A DNA stretch of 64,000 bases, taken from contig CANOIM010000008.1 in NCBI GenBank assembly GCA_947566075.1, positions 1 through 64,000 on the forward strand. Direction: 5' to 3'. The notes beneath the pieces were generated by a model. The model saw only the letters and a list, made by a program, of their open reading frames with translations. It was not told the DNA's origin and made no database searches. This document shows positions 49,172-57,696 of this stretch, in pieces. Source of the DNA: an uncultured Eggerthellaceae bacterium (GTDB lineage Bacteria > Actinomycetota > Coriobacteriia > Coriobacteriales > Eggerthellaceae). A program made the position numbers and the translations under genes. Positions within the stretch are counted from its first letter, which is position 1; every line of letters starts with the position of its first letter.

Positions 49172-49975
49172 CTACGATATCACCTGGGCGAAGGGGGGTT
49201 CTTGGGCGCGTTTGAAAGCATTTTGCTGGTAGCGCTTCCAGATGCGCTCAGCTTCCGGAGAGATATCCGCTGCGGGGATGTTCTGATCCACCATTTGCCA
49301 GAGCAGCTCATCCAACTCCCCATAGGAGATGCCCAAAGAGGCTTCGTCCGTTTGTTCTTCGGAGAGCTCTGCGCTGGGCGGCTTCGTGAGCACGTTCTGA
49401 GGGATGGGCGCCACCTTGCCAGCCGCTTCCGCCTGCTGGTTCAGGAAAGCCGCCAGCTGGAACACCTCCGTCTTATACAGACCGCCGATGGGAGCGAAGG
49501 CCCCGGCCGTGTCTCCATAGAGAGTGGAATAGCCCATGGCCGCTTCGGACAGGTTGCCGGTGTTCAGCACCATCCATCCCTTCGCGTTGGAAAGGGCCAT
49601 CAAGATGCACATGCGCAACCGCGCCTGGGTGTTCTCGGCCGCCAGCCCTTCCAAGGGCTCCTCCAAGCAGGCCTCCCATTCGATGCAGAAAGCGGCGAAG
49701 GTCTGGGTGATGGGGAATGCGGGGGCATCTATCCCTAGGTTCAAGGCAAGTTGAGAGGCATCCTTGATGGAGGAGGCGGAAGTATAGGGCCCGGGCATGA
49801 GCACCCCGTGAACATGGTCAGCGCCCAGAGCCTCCACGGCCAACGTTGCCACCACGCTGGAATCCAAACCGCCAGAAAGGCCGATGATCACATCCGTAAA
49901 CCCCGCCTCGCGAACGAAGTCTTCCGTCTGCGCGCAAAGCGCCTTCGCCACCGCTGCCTGATCCAGCTGCCGCAT
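49172..49975 (-). CDS. nadE: NH3-dependent NAD synthetase
   Basis: The 267-residue protein has the ATP-pyrophosphatase loop GLSGGLDSSV (about 33-42), TGNLSEAAMGYSTLYGD and the C-terminal Asp/Glu-rich loop. There is no glutaminase domain, so ammonia is the donor. It amidates deamido-NAD. It is the last gene of the operon, 6 bases after hypB; the link to hydrogenase maturation is not obvious. Confidence 0.93.
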   Translation of the reverse strand: MRQLDQAAVAKALCAQTEDFVREAGFTDVIIGLSGGLDSSVVATLAVEALGADHVHGVLMPGPYTSASSIKDASQLALNLGIDAPAFPITQTFAAFCIEWEACLEEPLEGLAAENTQARLRMCILMALSNAKGWMVLNTGNLSEAAMGYSTLYGDTAGAFAPIGGLYKTEVFQLAAFLNQQAEAAGKVAPIPQNVLTKPPSAELSEEQTDEASLGISYGELDELLWQMVDQNIPAADISPEAERIWKRYQQNAFKRAQEPPFAQVIS

Positions 49976-49981
49976 GAGCCC

Positions 49982-50644
49982 CTACCTCTGCACGGCGCGG
50001 ATCTGATCCGCCAGCCAGACGGCCCAAGCGTCAACCCCATCCCCCTTGGTGGCGGAGATCTTGAAGAGTGGGGCCTGAGGGTTCAGCTGACGCACCGAAT
50101 CAGTGAAGGCCTCTTCGTTGAAATCGAAGACGGGCATGGTATCAGCCTTGTTGAGGATGACCGCATCAGACACTTGGAACACGCCGGGGTACTTGAGCGG
50201 CTTATCGTGGCCTTCAGGCACTGAGAGGATCATGGCCTTCATGTTCTCACCCAGGTCGAAGTCAGTGGGACACACCAGGTTCCCCACGTTCTCGATGATG
50301 ATGAGATCCAACCGGTCCAAATCAAGCACATCCACCGCCCGGCGAATCATGGCGCTTTCCAGATGGCATGCCCCGCCCGTGTTGATCTGGACGGCTGCCG
50401 TGCCCTGGGCCTTGATCTTCTCTGCATCCACCGAACTGGCGATATCCCCTTCGATGACCGCGATATTGAACTCATCCCGCAGGGCATCGATGGTGGCCAG
50501 GATGGTGGAGGTCTTCCCGGAACCGGGACTGGCCAGAAGGTCTAGCACGAACACGCCCGCGTCGGCGAAGCGCTGACGCAGCTCCCGTGCTATGGCATCG
50601 TTCTTATCCAGGATGGGTTGCTTCATGTCAATGTGCTTGGGCAT
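49982..50644 (-). CDS. hypB: Hydrogenase/urease nickel incorporation GTPase HypB
   Basis: The 220-residue P-loop GTPase has LASPGSGKTSTI, EGDIASSVDAEKI, TGGACHLE (metal-binding Cys-His at the dimer site), IIENVGNLVCPTDFDLG and NKAD. HypB delivers nickel with HypA to [NiFe]-hydrogenase. It has no His-rich N-terminal storage stretch. It sits between hypA and nadE. The other hyp genes are not in the window. Confidence 0.93.
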   Translation of the reverse strand: MPKHIDMKQPILDKNDAIARELRQRFADAGVFVLDLLASPGSGKTSTILATIDALRDEFNIAVIEGDIASSVDAEKIKAQGTAAVQINTGGACHLESAMIRRAVDVLDLDRLDLIIIENVGNLVCPTDFDLGENMKAMILSVPEGHDKPLKYPGVFQVSDAVILNKADTMPVFDFNEEAFTDSVRQLNPQAPLFKISATKGDGVDAWAVWLADQIRAVQR

Positions 50645-50653
50645 GGGGGAACA

Positions 50654-51016
50654 TCACTCCTCATCTTCCGGCAGATCAACCTCTATGGAATCTATCTGCA
50701 GCTCACGCCCGGCGATGAGCTCAGTGGCGAAGCTATCACAGGCGGGGCAGAACCGATGGAAGCGGTCATGCTCATAGACCTCCCCGCATTCCAAGCAGCG
50801 GCTCTTCGGCGCGATCATGTTCACCTGGAGCGTGGCCCCCTTCAGGAACGGATCATCTTCGCAGAGGGCTTCGAAAGCGAACTGGAGCGCATCTTCGATG
50901 GCCTCGGTCATCTCCCCCACCGAAAGGGTGATGGAGAGCAGCCGAAGCGCCCCCGCGTCCTCAGCCGCTTCCCGGGCCGAGTCAAGGACGCTGGTCATGA
51001 TGCCAAGCTCATGCAT
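50654..51016 (-). CDS. hypA: Hydrogenase nickel insertion protein HypA
   Basis: The 120-residue protein begins MHELGIM, the nickel-binding His2 end of HypA. It has a structural zinc site of two CxxC pairs (CLECGEVYEHDRFHRFCPAC). It works with HypB in nickel delivery. It begins 3 bases after the tatC stop, so the Tat and Hyp genes share one transcript. This makes sense if the nickel enzyme is exported folded by Tat. Confidence 0.92.
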   Translation of the reverse strand: MHELGIMTSVLDSAREAAEDAGALRLLSITLSVGEMTEAIEDALQFAFEALCEDDPFLKGATLQVNMIAPKSRCLECGEVYEHDRFHRFCPACDSFATELIAGRELQIDSIEVDLPEDEE

Positions 51017-51019
51017 GGC

Positions 51020-51808
51020 TTAGGCTTCGTCCTTCGCCAAGCCCAGCTCCTCATCTTGGCGCTTGATGCGCCGGGCCAGCACGATGCGGGCCAAGAGAAG
51101 GCTGAGCTCATAGAGGGCGATGAGCGCAGCGAATAGCAGCAGCATGGTGACCGGTGAAGCATCTGGCGTGATGATCGCACAGAGCACCATCAGCACGATG
51201 TAGACCACCCGCCAGCTCTCACGCAGCTTCTTGTAGGGGATCACGTCGAAGATGACCAGATAGAAGATGACCAGGGGTAGCTCGAAGGCGAAGCCGAAGG
51301 CTATCTCGAACTTGATGATGATATCTATGTAGGAGTTCATGCGGGGCTCAACATAGCCCAGGCCCATGGCTTGGTCGGTCAGCCATTGGAACGCCGCATT
51401 CAGGATGACCAGATAGCAGAAGACCGTGCCCAGCACGAAGAGGAGGACGCCTACCACGAAGGTGGGCATGAACCATTTCCGCTCTTTGGGCTTAAGGGCG
51501 GGCAGGAAGAACGCCAGCAACTGCCAGAGGATCACCGGAGAGGTGGCCACCACGCCGAAGAAGAACGATATCTCGAAGCGCACAGCGAAGGCCTCGAAGG
51601 GGTCCAACGCCACCAGGTCAACGTAGCCCGTCTCGGGGTTGAAGGGCAGGAAGTCTGCGATGGGGATCAGCAGGAACTGCCCCATCTGAGGAGCCGCCAT
51701 GTAGAAGACGCAGACGGCCACGGCCAGGCAGGCCACGATGCGCACCAAGCGCATGCGCAGCTCTCCCAGATGGTCGAAGAGCGGCATCCGTGCAGGACCG
51801 ATGGGCAT
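51020..51808 (-). CDS. tatC: Sec-independent translocase TatC
   Basis: The ATG at 51808 lies one base after the tatB stop and gives 262 residues; the longer frame upstream is non-coding shadow of tatB. Six hydrophobic helices and the signature MPLFDHLGELRMRLVRI (Glu of the signal-binding loop) are present, with FAFELPLVIFYLV. TatC recognises twin-arginine signals and carries folded proteins across the membrane. Confidence 0.93.
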   Translation of the reverse strand: MPIGPARMPLFDHLGELRMRLVRIVACLAVAVCVFYMAAPQMGQFLLIPIADFLPFNPETGYVDLVALDPFEAFAVRFEISFFFGVVATSPVILWQLLAFFLPALKPKERKWFMPTFVVGVLLFVLGTVFCYLVILNAAFQWLTDQAMGLGYVEPRMNSYIDIIIKFEIAFGFAFELPLVIFYLVIFDVIPYKKLRESWRVVYIVLMVLCAIITPDASPVTMLLLFAALIALYELSLLLARIVLARRIKRQDEELGLAKDEA

Positions 51809-51809
51809 C

Positions 51810-52328
51810 TTAGGCTGACACCTCCTCATCAGCGTTGGCATCAGCAGGCTTCGGGGCAGGCTCTGGAGCCACATCCTCCGCCGAAGCCGCTTCCTTCTTG
51901 GGCACATCCGCCCGCGGCTCTGACTCAGCAGGAGCGGCAGCCTCCGCCTCGGCCTGCGCCTTCGCTTCGGCTTCCTTGCGCTTGCGTCGCTCTTCGTCAT
52001 AGCGAGCCTTGCGCTCTGCGAAGCTCTCTGTGTGCTCTACCACCTTGGAAGTGACCTCTTCGGCCTTGGCTTGGGCCTTATCAGCCCCTTCCTTCGCTTG
52101 AGAGGCGGCAGTCTCTATCACGTCCAAGGGGTTCTTGAAGGGGGTGTCAGAGTCTTTGTCTATGAATGACTGGGTCTTGAGCTGGCCAGACATCTCCTCC
52201 TGGGCCGTGCGGAACTTCGCAATGGCCTTGCCGATGGTGTTCGCTATCTGAGGAAGCTTGTCAGGCCCGAAGATCAGGAAGCCGAAGATCAATATGAGGA
52301 AGAGCTCGAATCCGCCGATGCCGAACAC
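51810..52328 (-). CDS. tatB: TatA/TatB-type translocase subunit
   Basis: The 172-residue protein starts at GTG. It has one N-terminal helix (MFGIGGFELFLILIFGFLIF) followed by GPDKLPQ and an amphipathic helix, the TatA/B hallmark. The long tail is charged and Ala/Glu-rich. The length and the operon with tatC suggest TatB or a dual-function TatA. It sits 3 bases after the small membrane protein gene. Confidence 0.9.
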   Translation of the reverse strand: MFGIGGFELFLILIFGFLIFGPDKLPQIANTIGKAIAKFRTAQEEMSGQLKTQSFIDKDSDTPFKNPLDVIETAASQAKEGADKAQAKAEEVTSKVVEHTESFAERKARYDEERRKRKEAEAKAQAEAEAAAPAESEPRADVPKKEAASAEDVAPEPAPKPADANADEEVSA

Positions 52329-52331
52329 GAT

Positions 52332-52553
52332 CTACCCCTGGGAAAAGACCGTGAGCGCCATGGTGGGGATGCCCAGCGCCAGGATCAGGATGATGCAGAC
52401 CACGATGGTGAACACCCGCTTCATCATGGACTGGCGCTCCCGCCGCTGCTCTTCGCGCTTCGCCTCTTCAGCCCGGCGGCGGGCACGTTCCGCCTTCTGC
52501 TCACGGGTCAGGTTGCGTATGTCCTTGTTTGCCTTCTTGTTGGTCTTAGCCAT
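52332..52553 (-). CDS. Small single-helix membrane protein heading the Tat operon
   Basis: The 73-residue protein has a long, strongly basic Arg/Lys/Glu-rich N-terminal half (coiled coil likely) and one C-terminal transmembrane helix (MKRVFTIVVCIILILALGIP). No family is recognised. It starts after a GATGAGG site and is joined to tatB by a 3-base gap, which suggests a role in membrane targeting or the Tat complex. Confidence 0.75.
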   Translation of the reverse strand: MAKTNKKANKDIRNLTREQKAERARRRAEEAKREEQRRERQSMMKRVFTIVVCIILILALGIPTMALTVFSQG

Positions 52554-52618
52554 AGGGGATATGCCTCATCTTGTGCTGCTCGTTGGTTGCCTGCCTATTG
52601 TACGCGCACCTCAGGGGT

Positions 52619-53977
52619 TCAGGAGCGCAGTTTCGTCCGGATCTCTATGACGCGCGCGATGCTCTTGGCCACCTCCACGCCCACATGCCAATGGTCCTTC
52701 TCATAGAGCGTCTTGCCATCCACCATGGTCATCATGATGTCTGCCACAGAACAGGTGTTGACCACGGCAGACATGGGGTTGACCTCAGGGGTCTGGTGCG
52801 AGCTGGACAGATCGATGGCGATGATGTCGGCCCGCTTGCCTATCTCCAATGAGCCGATCTCATCTTCCATCTTGAGCGCCCGCGCCCCACCGATGGTGGC
52901 CATCTCTAGCATGGTGGCCGCATCCAAGAAGCGCCGTGTATCCCGGGCCCGATGCAGTAGAAGCCCGGTGCGCATCTCGGAGAGCATATCCGTGGATTCC
53001 GTGGCCGCTGGCGAGTCAGTGCCCAAGCCGATGCGCAAACCCGCCTGGATCAGCTCAGAGAGCGGTGCCACACCCATGCCTAGCTGGGCGTTCGCCCGCG
53101 GACAGGTGCAGATGGCTACGTCTTTTTCCACCAGCTTACGGATGTCATCATCATCGATGTGCACGGCATGGATCATCAACACGTTAGGGGCATCGAAGGC
53201 CCCCCAGTTGAGGGCATAGCGCACGGGCGTCACCCCGAAGGGGAGCCAGGGAGGTATCTCAACATAGCCGCGGGTCTCCACGTCCATATTGTCTACCGCG
53301 AACATGGAGGAGCCGCGCATCACGAAATTGAATTCTTCTCGGCTGCCCGCCAACCGCATGGCCACCGGCAGATCCTCCTCGCAAGCCAGCTCAGATACCA
53401 TCCCGAAGACCTGGGGATGGTTGGCATAGATGGCCGCGGGGGCAATGCCGATGCGCACATTGGTACCCGCGGTGCGCTCACGCCAATCATCTATGTCTCG
53501 TTCGGCGGAATGCATGGCATATTCCACGCGCATCTTATCCATGGCGCCTACTTCGCGATAGACCACCGAACGCAGGCCCAGAGCAAGCGTGGCCTTGAGC
53601 ACCGCCCCCGAAGCAGTGATGTCACATACCGTGGTGATGCCGCTGGCCAGGGCATCCAAGCCCCCTACCACCGAAGAGTCATACCAGTCCGCGTTCTCCA
53701 TGCGGGTGGATTTCTCTATCACCGAGAGGATCCATCGGGCATAGGGCTGATCGGCCACCAGGCCCCTGAGCACCGTCTTCTCCAAGCGCGTGTGCAGATC
53801 AACGAACCCCGGCATGAGCGCTGCCATGCCGAAATCCTTGACCTCTTCGTCCGGGTAGCGCTGAATGAGCGTGGCCATATCCCCCACGTCTGCGATCCGG
53901 TTCCCCTTGACGAGGACGGCGCCCCCCGCGATAGGGTCTCCGGTGATGGGAAAGACGTATTTCGCACTGAGTATCAT
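52619..53977 (-). CDS. Amidohydrolase family protein with degenerate metal site
   Basis: This 452-residue protein of the deaminase-like amidohydrolase group (MtaD/aminofutalosine-deaminase type) lacks part of the metal site. The first motif reads LHTRLE instead of HTH (His62 kept, Arg64 in place of the second His). The strand-5 His is replaced (AMRLAGS, Arg208). His270/273 in HAVHID and Asp321 in GTDSPA remain. ATG 53977 is chosen by family start. It is divergent from the menaquinone methyltransferase, which makes a menaquinone-pathway link tempting, but activity as a deaminase is doubtful. Confidence 0.8.
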   Translation of the reverse strand: MILSAKYVFPITGDPIAGGAVLVKGNRIADVGDMATLIQRYPDEEVKDFGMAALMPGFVDLHTRLEKTVLRGLVADQPYARWILSVIEKSTRMENADWYDSSVVGGLDALASGITTVCDITASGAVLKATLALGLRSVVYREVGAMDKMRVEYAMHSAERDIDDWRERTAGTNVRIGIAPAAIYANHPQVFGMVSELACEEDLPVAMRLAGSREEFNFVMRGSSMFAVDNMDVETRGYVEIPPWLPFGVTPVRYALNWGAFDAPNVLMIHAVHIDDDDIRKLVEKDVAICTCPRANAQLGMGVAPLSELIQAGLRIGLGTDSPAATESTDMLSEMRTGLLLHRARDTRRFLDAATMLEMATIGGARALKMEDEIGSLEIGKRADIIAIDLSSSHQTPEVNPMSAVVNTCSVADIMMTMVDGKTLYEKDHWHVGVEVAKSIARVIEIRTKLRS

Positions 53978-54070
53978 CCAAGACCTCGCTCGCATAGCTT
54001 ATCCGATGCGCCTGCCGAAGCGCGGCGCTGCATTTTCTCAAACTGGCATTCTATCAGAGAGAGACCGGGT

Positions 54071-54076
54071 TATACT
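54071..54076 (+). promoter_or_regulatory. Possible -10 element for a leaderless menG mRNA
   Basis: TATACT ends 7 bases before the menG ATG. Transcription would begin at or next to the start codon. There is no ribosome site before the ATG, and the -35 is weak. Confidence 0.35.
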
Positions 54077-54083
54077 GCACGCC

Positions 54084-54830
54084 ATGGCAAGCATCGACAC
54101 AGCAACCGGACGCGCCGCTCACCCCGACATCTCCACGGTGCGGGTGCGCAGCATCTTCGCTTCCATCGCGGACCGCTATGAGCTCTTCAACGCCTGCTCC
54201 AGCTTCGGAGCCTACAAGGGATGGATCCAGAAAGTCTGCGAGGTGGCGGATATCGAGCCCACGGATGTGGTGCTGGATGTGGCGGGAGGCACGGGAGACG
54301 TTTCCTTCGCCGTGGCCGAGAAGTTCCATCCGCGCCGGGTGGTCTGCACTGATCTGGTGCCAGAGATGCTCGAGCTTGCCCGCAAGCACGGCGAAGAGGG
54401 GCGCGGAGGTGACGTAGCCTTGGACTTCCAGGTTGCTGACGGCCAAGACCTCCCCTTCGAAGATGCCGCCTTCGATGCCGTGACCATGGCCTACGGCCTG
54501 CGCAACATGCCGGAGCGCGAACGGGCGCTTGCAGAGGTGCTGCGGGTGCTGAAGCCCGGCGGTAGCTTCACGTGCCTTGATTTCTCCACGCCACCTCACC
54601 CTGCTTGGCGCGCGGCCTACAAGCTATATCTGAAGAACGCCATCCCCCTCTGGGGAAAGGTCATCACGGGCAGTTCGAAGGGGTTCCGGTATCTGGCGAA
54701 CTCCATTGAGGCCTACCCGGACCAAAGGGGTGTGGCAGCGCTCATGGAAGAGGCGGGGTTCACGAACGTTGCCTGGTTCGACTGCACGGGAGGCATCGCC
54801 TGCGTGCATGTGGCCACCAAGCCGCTCTGA
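54084..54830 (+). CDS. menG: Demethylmenaquinone methyltransferase (MenG/UbiE)
   Basis: The ATG at 54084 gives 248 residues; the longer upstream frame overlaps the divergent gene's leader and is unlikely. SAM-binding motifs are VVLDVAGGTGDVSFA and DGQDLPFEDAAFDAVTMAYG, with UbiE signatures ADRYELFNACSSFGAYKGW and RVLKPGGSFTCLDFS. It methylates demethylmenaquinone, or a further ring position, for the respiratory quinone pool. No Shine-Dalgarno is visible. Confidence 0.93.
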   Translation: MASIDTATGRAAHPDISTVRVRSIFASIADRYELFNACSSFGAYKGWIQKVCEVADIEPTDVVLDVAGGTGDVSFAVAEKFHPRRVVCTDLVPEMLELARKHGEEGRGGDVALDFQVADGQDLPFEDAAFDAVTMAYGLRNMPERERALAEVLRVLKPGGSFTCLDFSTPPHPAWRAAYKLYLKNAIPLWGKVITGSSKGFRYLANSIEAYPDQRGVAALMEEAGFTNVAWFDCTGGIACVHVATKPL

Positions 54831-54842
54831 AGCCCTGACACG

Positions 54843-57155
54843 CTAATAGGGCTCAGACAGGTCCGCGTGGGCGTAAGCGTCTGAGTCCAAGTTGAAGAAG
54901 TGCCCTTGCTTGAAACGGTCCAAGGCCACCAGGGCGATCATGGCCGCGTTGTCCCCACAGGATGCCAAAGGAGGCATGACCAAGCGCACGCCCCGCTTCG
55001 TGCACATCTGCTCATAGGCGCGCCGCAGCTCCGGGTTCGCAGCCACCCCACCTCCCAGGCAGAAGGTGGATGCTCCCGTTTCCTCCAGGGCCCGGGCTGC
55101 TTTCACCACCTGCACCTCTATGACAGCCGCTTCGAAGCTAGCACACACATCCGGCACGTTCAGCGTGCCCTCCTCCCGGGCCTTCTGGATGTAGGTGATG
55201 ACAGCGGTCTTGAGCCCTGATAAGGAGAACCGGTAATCCCCCGAATGCAAGAGTGCCCGCGGGAAATTGATGGCATCTGCGCGGCCCTCCTTCGCCAGGC
55301 GGGATATGTGCGGGCCCCCTGGGTAGGGCAGCCCCAACGCCTTGGCCACCTTGTCGAAGGCCTCCCCCACCGCATCGTCTATGGTGGCACCGAGAACCTC
55401 GTAGTCCTGCCAATCCTTCATGAACACGAGCAATGTGTTGCCGCCGGAGAGCAGTGACACCACCGCCGGGGGCTGGAACGGCTCCCCTTCAGCCCGCCCC
55501 AGCTTGTTCGCGTAAATATGCCCTTCCAGATGGTTCACGCCAATGTAGGGCACCTCCAACGCCCAGGCCGCCCCTTTGGCGAAGGCCACCCCCACCACCA
55601 GCGCCCCCACGAGCCCCGGCGCATAGGTGGCCGCCACGGCATCCAAGTCACGCCAGCGAAGATGCGCATCCTCCAAAGCTGCCTCGGCCACGCCGCAGAT
55701 GGCCTCCACGTGCTTGCGACTGGCTATCTCAGGCACCACGCCGCCAAAGCGGGCATGGAAATCTATTTGGGAGGCCACCACGTCAGAGAGGATATGCTCA
55801 TCTCCATCTATGACCGCCCCGGCCGTCTCATCACAAGAAGTCTCCAAGGCCAAGATGCGCGGAGCCGCCCCTACAGCTTGGGCTAGCCGCTGTTCTTGGA
55901 GGCTGATGCCCGCTACATTCCGTGCGCGCTTCTCAGCCAGACGGCCGAGCACCTCAGCTATGTTCCCTTGATAGATGAGCGCGTCTTCCCTATCAGAGTA
56001 GTAGCGCGGACGTCTGCCCACCTGGGTCATCCCCAAGGCCTCGTAGAAGGCTGCCGCCCCCGTATTGGAAGCGCGCACCTCCAAGGAAACGGTGCGGGCT
56101 GCCAGGTTGCGGGCATCCTCCAACACCCGCTCCATGAGCCGAGAGGCTACCCCCTCGCGCTGCATCTCAGGAAGGGTGGCCACCTTCAGGATCTGCGCAT
56201 CCCCATCCACCACCAATGCCCCCGCATAGCCCACGAGTGCGCCATCCGCCAAGGCCATCCACCACGTGCGACCCGCTTGAGCCAGGTCATCGGCGAAGAA
56301 GTGCGCAGGCCACGCGTCCGTTCCCATGCACTCCTGCTCAAGCTGTGCCGCATCCTCGGCGCACGCAGCGCTGAAAGGGCGGATCTGCACCTCACCCGCA
56401 CCATGCTGCACGCCGCTTCGCAGATCCCGCTCTTCCCGCAGCGCCAAGCGAGCGCGTTCGCTCTCTTCTGCGTCAGACAGGCGCGTGTAGACGGGAAGCA
56501 CATCTGCGGGCCGCTGCAGCGCATCCGGGGACTTGAGCGCAAAGGAGAGCGCCCGGATCAACCCACGTCCTTGAGGCGTCCACGAAGCTTCGGGAAGCTG
56601 GGCTTCTGTGCGGTCGAAGCGGTCCGAGAACTTGAAAAGGGCATCCCCGGTCAAGGAGAAGCCCGTCTGGGGCATCTCATCAGCGAAGGCCTCTGCCTTG
56701 ATCACGCGGTCTTCGGTGAGCCGATGCGCGCCAGCTTCATCTAGCTGGAAGTAAGCGGGATACACCTCTTTGCGCATGGCATCGGCCACCACCAATAACC
56801 GCCCGCGCACGCCATCATCCCACGCTGCCCATGCTATGGCATCCAACGTGGAGAGCCCCACGAGCGGTACGCCCAAGGCAGACGCTATACCCTTGGCTGT
56901 TGCCATGGCGATGCGCACACCCGTGAATGAGCCCGGGCCGCGGCCTACCGCCACGCACCCGATATCCTCGCGCGCAACGCCCGCCTCTGCGCAGAGCTCA
57001 TCCAGGGTGCTGAGCAAGCGCGTGTTGGACGCGCGGTGAGCAGGGATGTTCGCCTCCGCCAGCAGGCTCACCGAGCCGTCTGCCTGCACGCGCCCCACCG
57101 CCGCAGCGATGACCTCATTGGAGGTGTCGAAGGCTATGACGAACCCTTCAGGCAT
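54843..57155 (-). CDS. tsaD: TsaB-RimI-TsaD fusion (tRNA t6A synthesis plus N-acetyltransferase)
   Basis: The ATG at 57155 has CAGGAGCAAG upstream and overlaps the tsaE stop by 8 bases, giving 770 residues. Residues 1 to about 235 are TsaB (FDTSNEVIAAAV, GRGPGSFTGVRIAMATAKGI). About 255-400 are a RimI-type GNAT (VATLPEMQREGVASRLMERV, FYEALGM). About 433-770 are TsaD (LETSCDETAG, metal His542/His546 in NHLEGH, GGVAANPELR). TsaB and TsaD with TsaE make N6-threonylcarbamoyladenosine in tRNA; RimI acetylates ribosomal protein S18. The three normally separate genes are here one frame. Confidence 0.94.
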   Translation of the reverse strand: MPEGFVIAFDTSNEVIAAAVGRVQADGSVSLLAEANIPAHRASNTRLLSTLDELCAEAGVAREDIGCVAVGRGPGSFTGVRIAMATAKGIASALGVPLVGLSTLDAIAWAAWDDGVRGRLLVVADAMRKEVYPAYFQLDEAGAHRLTEDRVIKAEAFADEMPQTGFSLTGDALFKFSDRFDRTEAQLPEASWTPQGRGLIRALSFALKSPDALQRPADVLPVYTRLSDAEESERARLALREERDLRSGVQHGAGEVQIRPFSAACAEDAAQLEQECMGTDAWPAHFFADDLAQAGRTWWMALADGALVGYAGALVVDGDAQILKVATLPEMQREGVASRLMERVLEDARNLAARTVSLEVRASNTGAAAFYEALGMTQVGRRPRYYSDREDALIYQGNIAEVLGRLAEKRARNVAGISLQEQRLAQAVGAAPRILALETSCDETAGAVIDGDEHILSDVVASQIDFHARFGGVVPEIASRKHVEAICGVAEAALEDAHLRWRDLDAVAATYAPGLVGALVVGVAFAKGAAWALEVPYIGVNHLEGHIYANKLGRAEGEPFQPPAVVSLLSGGNTLLVFMKDWQDYEVLGATIDDAVGEAFDKVAKALGLPYPGGPHISRLAKEGRADAINFPRALLHSGDYRFSLSGLKTAVITYIQKAREEGTLNVPDVCASFEAAVIEVQVVKAARALEETGASTFCLGGGVAANPELRRAYEQMCTKRGVRLVMPPLASCGDNAAMIALVALDRFKQGHFFNLDSDAYAHADLSEPY

Positions 57156-57681
57156 CTTGCTCCTGAGAAGCGCTCTTGCCATCAAAGACCTCTGCCACTG
57201 CCGCCAACAGACGCCCCGCTCGGCCACCCTCCCCAGAAAGGCGAAGGCTGCGGGCCTCCTCATTCCCTTCGATATAGCCTACATGGATGGTAAGGGCATC
57301 TTCGGGCATCTCATCCGGGAACAGGTCAGCCCACTCTATCAGGCACACCCCGGGCGTCCCGTCATCCGTGAGCGCCCAGAAATCCACGTCCTCCAATTGC
57401 TCCGGACCGTCCAACCGATACAAGTCGAAATGATGAAGGGGCACACGCCCTTCCGGGTAAGTGCAGAGGATGTTGAAGGTAGGGCTCACTACGGGAGAAG
57501 CGATGCCCAAGCCTAAGGCGAAGGTCTGGGCGAGGCTGGTCTTCCCCGCCCCCAGCTCCCCTTCCAGGCAGATGACATCCCCATCCTGGACTACAGCCGC
57601 CAGAGCCGATCCCACCAAAGAGAAGTCAGCGCGGTTGGCAGGACTCCACGAAAGGCTGTCCTCTATGGCGTTGGCAATCAC
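57148..57681 (-). CDS. tsaE: tRNA t6A ATPase TsaE
   Basis: The 177-residue protein has the P-loop GELGAGKTSLAQTFALGLGI, SPTFNI and HFDLYRL, followed by LIEWADLFPDE, all typical of TsaE, the ATPase of the t6A complex. It lies 15 bases after fhs and overlaps the TsaB-RimI-TsaD gene, so all t6A transfer subunits are made from one transcript. Confidence 0.92.
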   Translation of the reverse strand: MIANAIEDSLSWSPANRADFSLVGSALAAVVQDGDVICLEGELGAGKTSLAQTFALGLGIASPVVSPTFNILCTYPEGRVPLHHFDLYRLDGPEQLEDVDFWALTDDGTPGVCLIEWADLFPDEMPEDALTIHVGYIEGNEEARSLRLSGEGGRAGRLLAAVAEVFDGKSASQEQDA

Positions 57682-57696
57682 GCTTTCGCAGTCCTC

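Noticed and set aside
51809..52000. Longer N-terminus for tatC
   Set aside because: The extra residues are Arg-rich shadow of tatB; the ATG after the tatB stop gives a normal TatC.
53865..54083. Longer N-terminus for menG
   Set aside because: It would overlap the start of the divergent amidohydrolase gene, and the extra residues are not UbiE-like.
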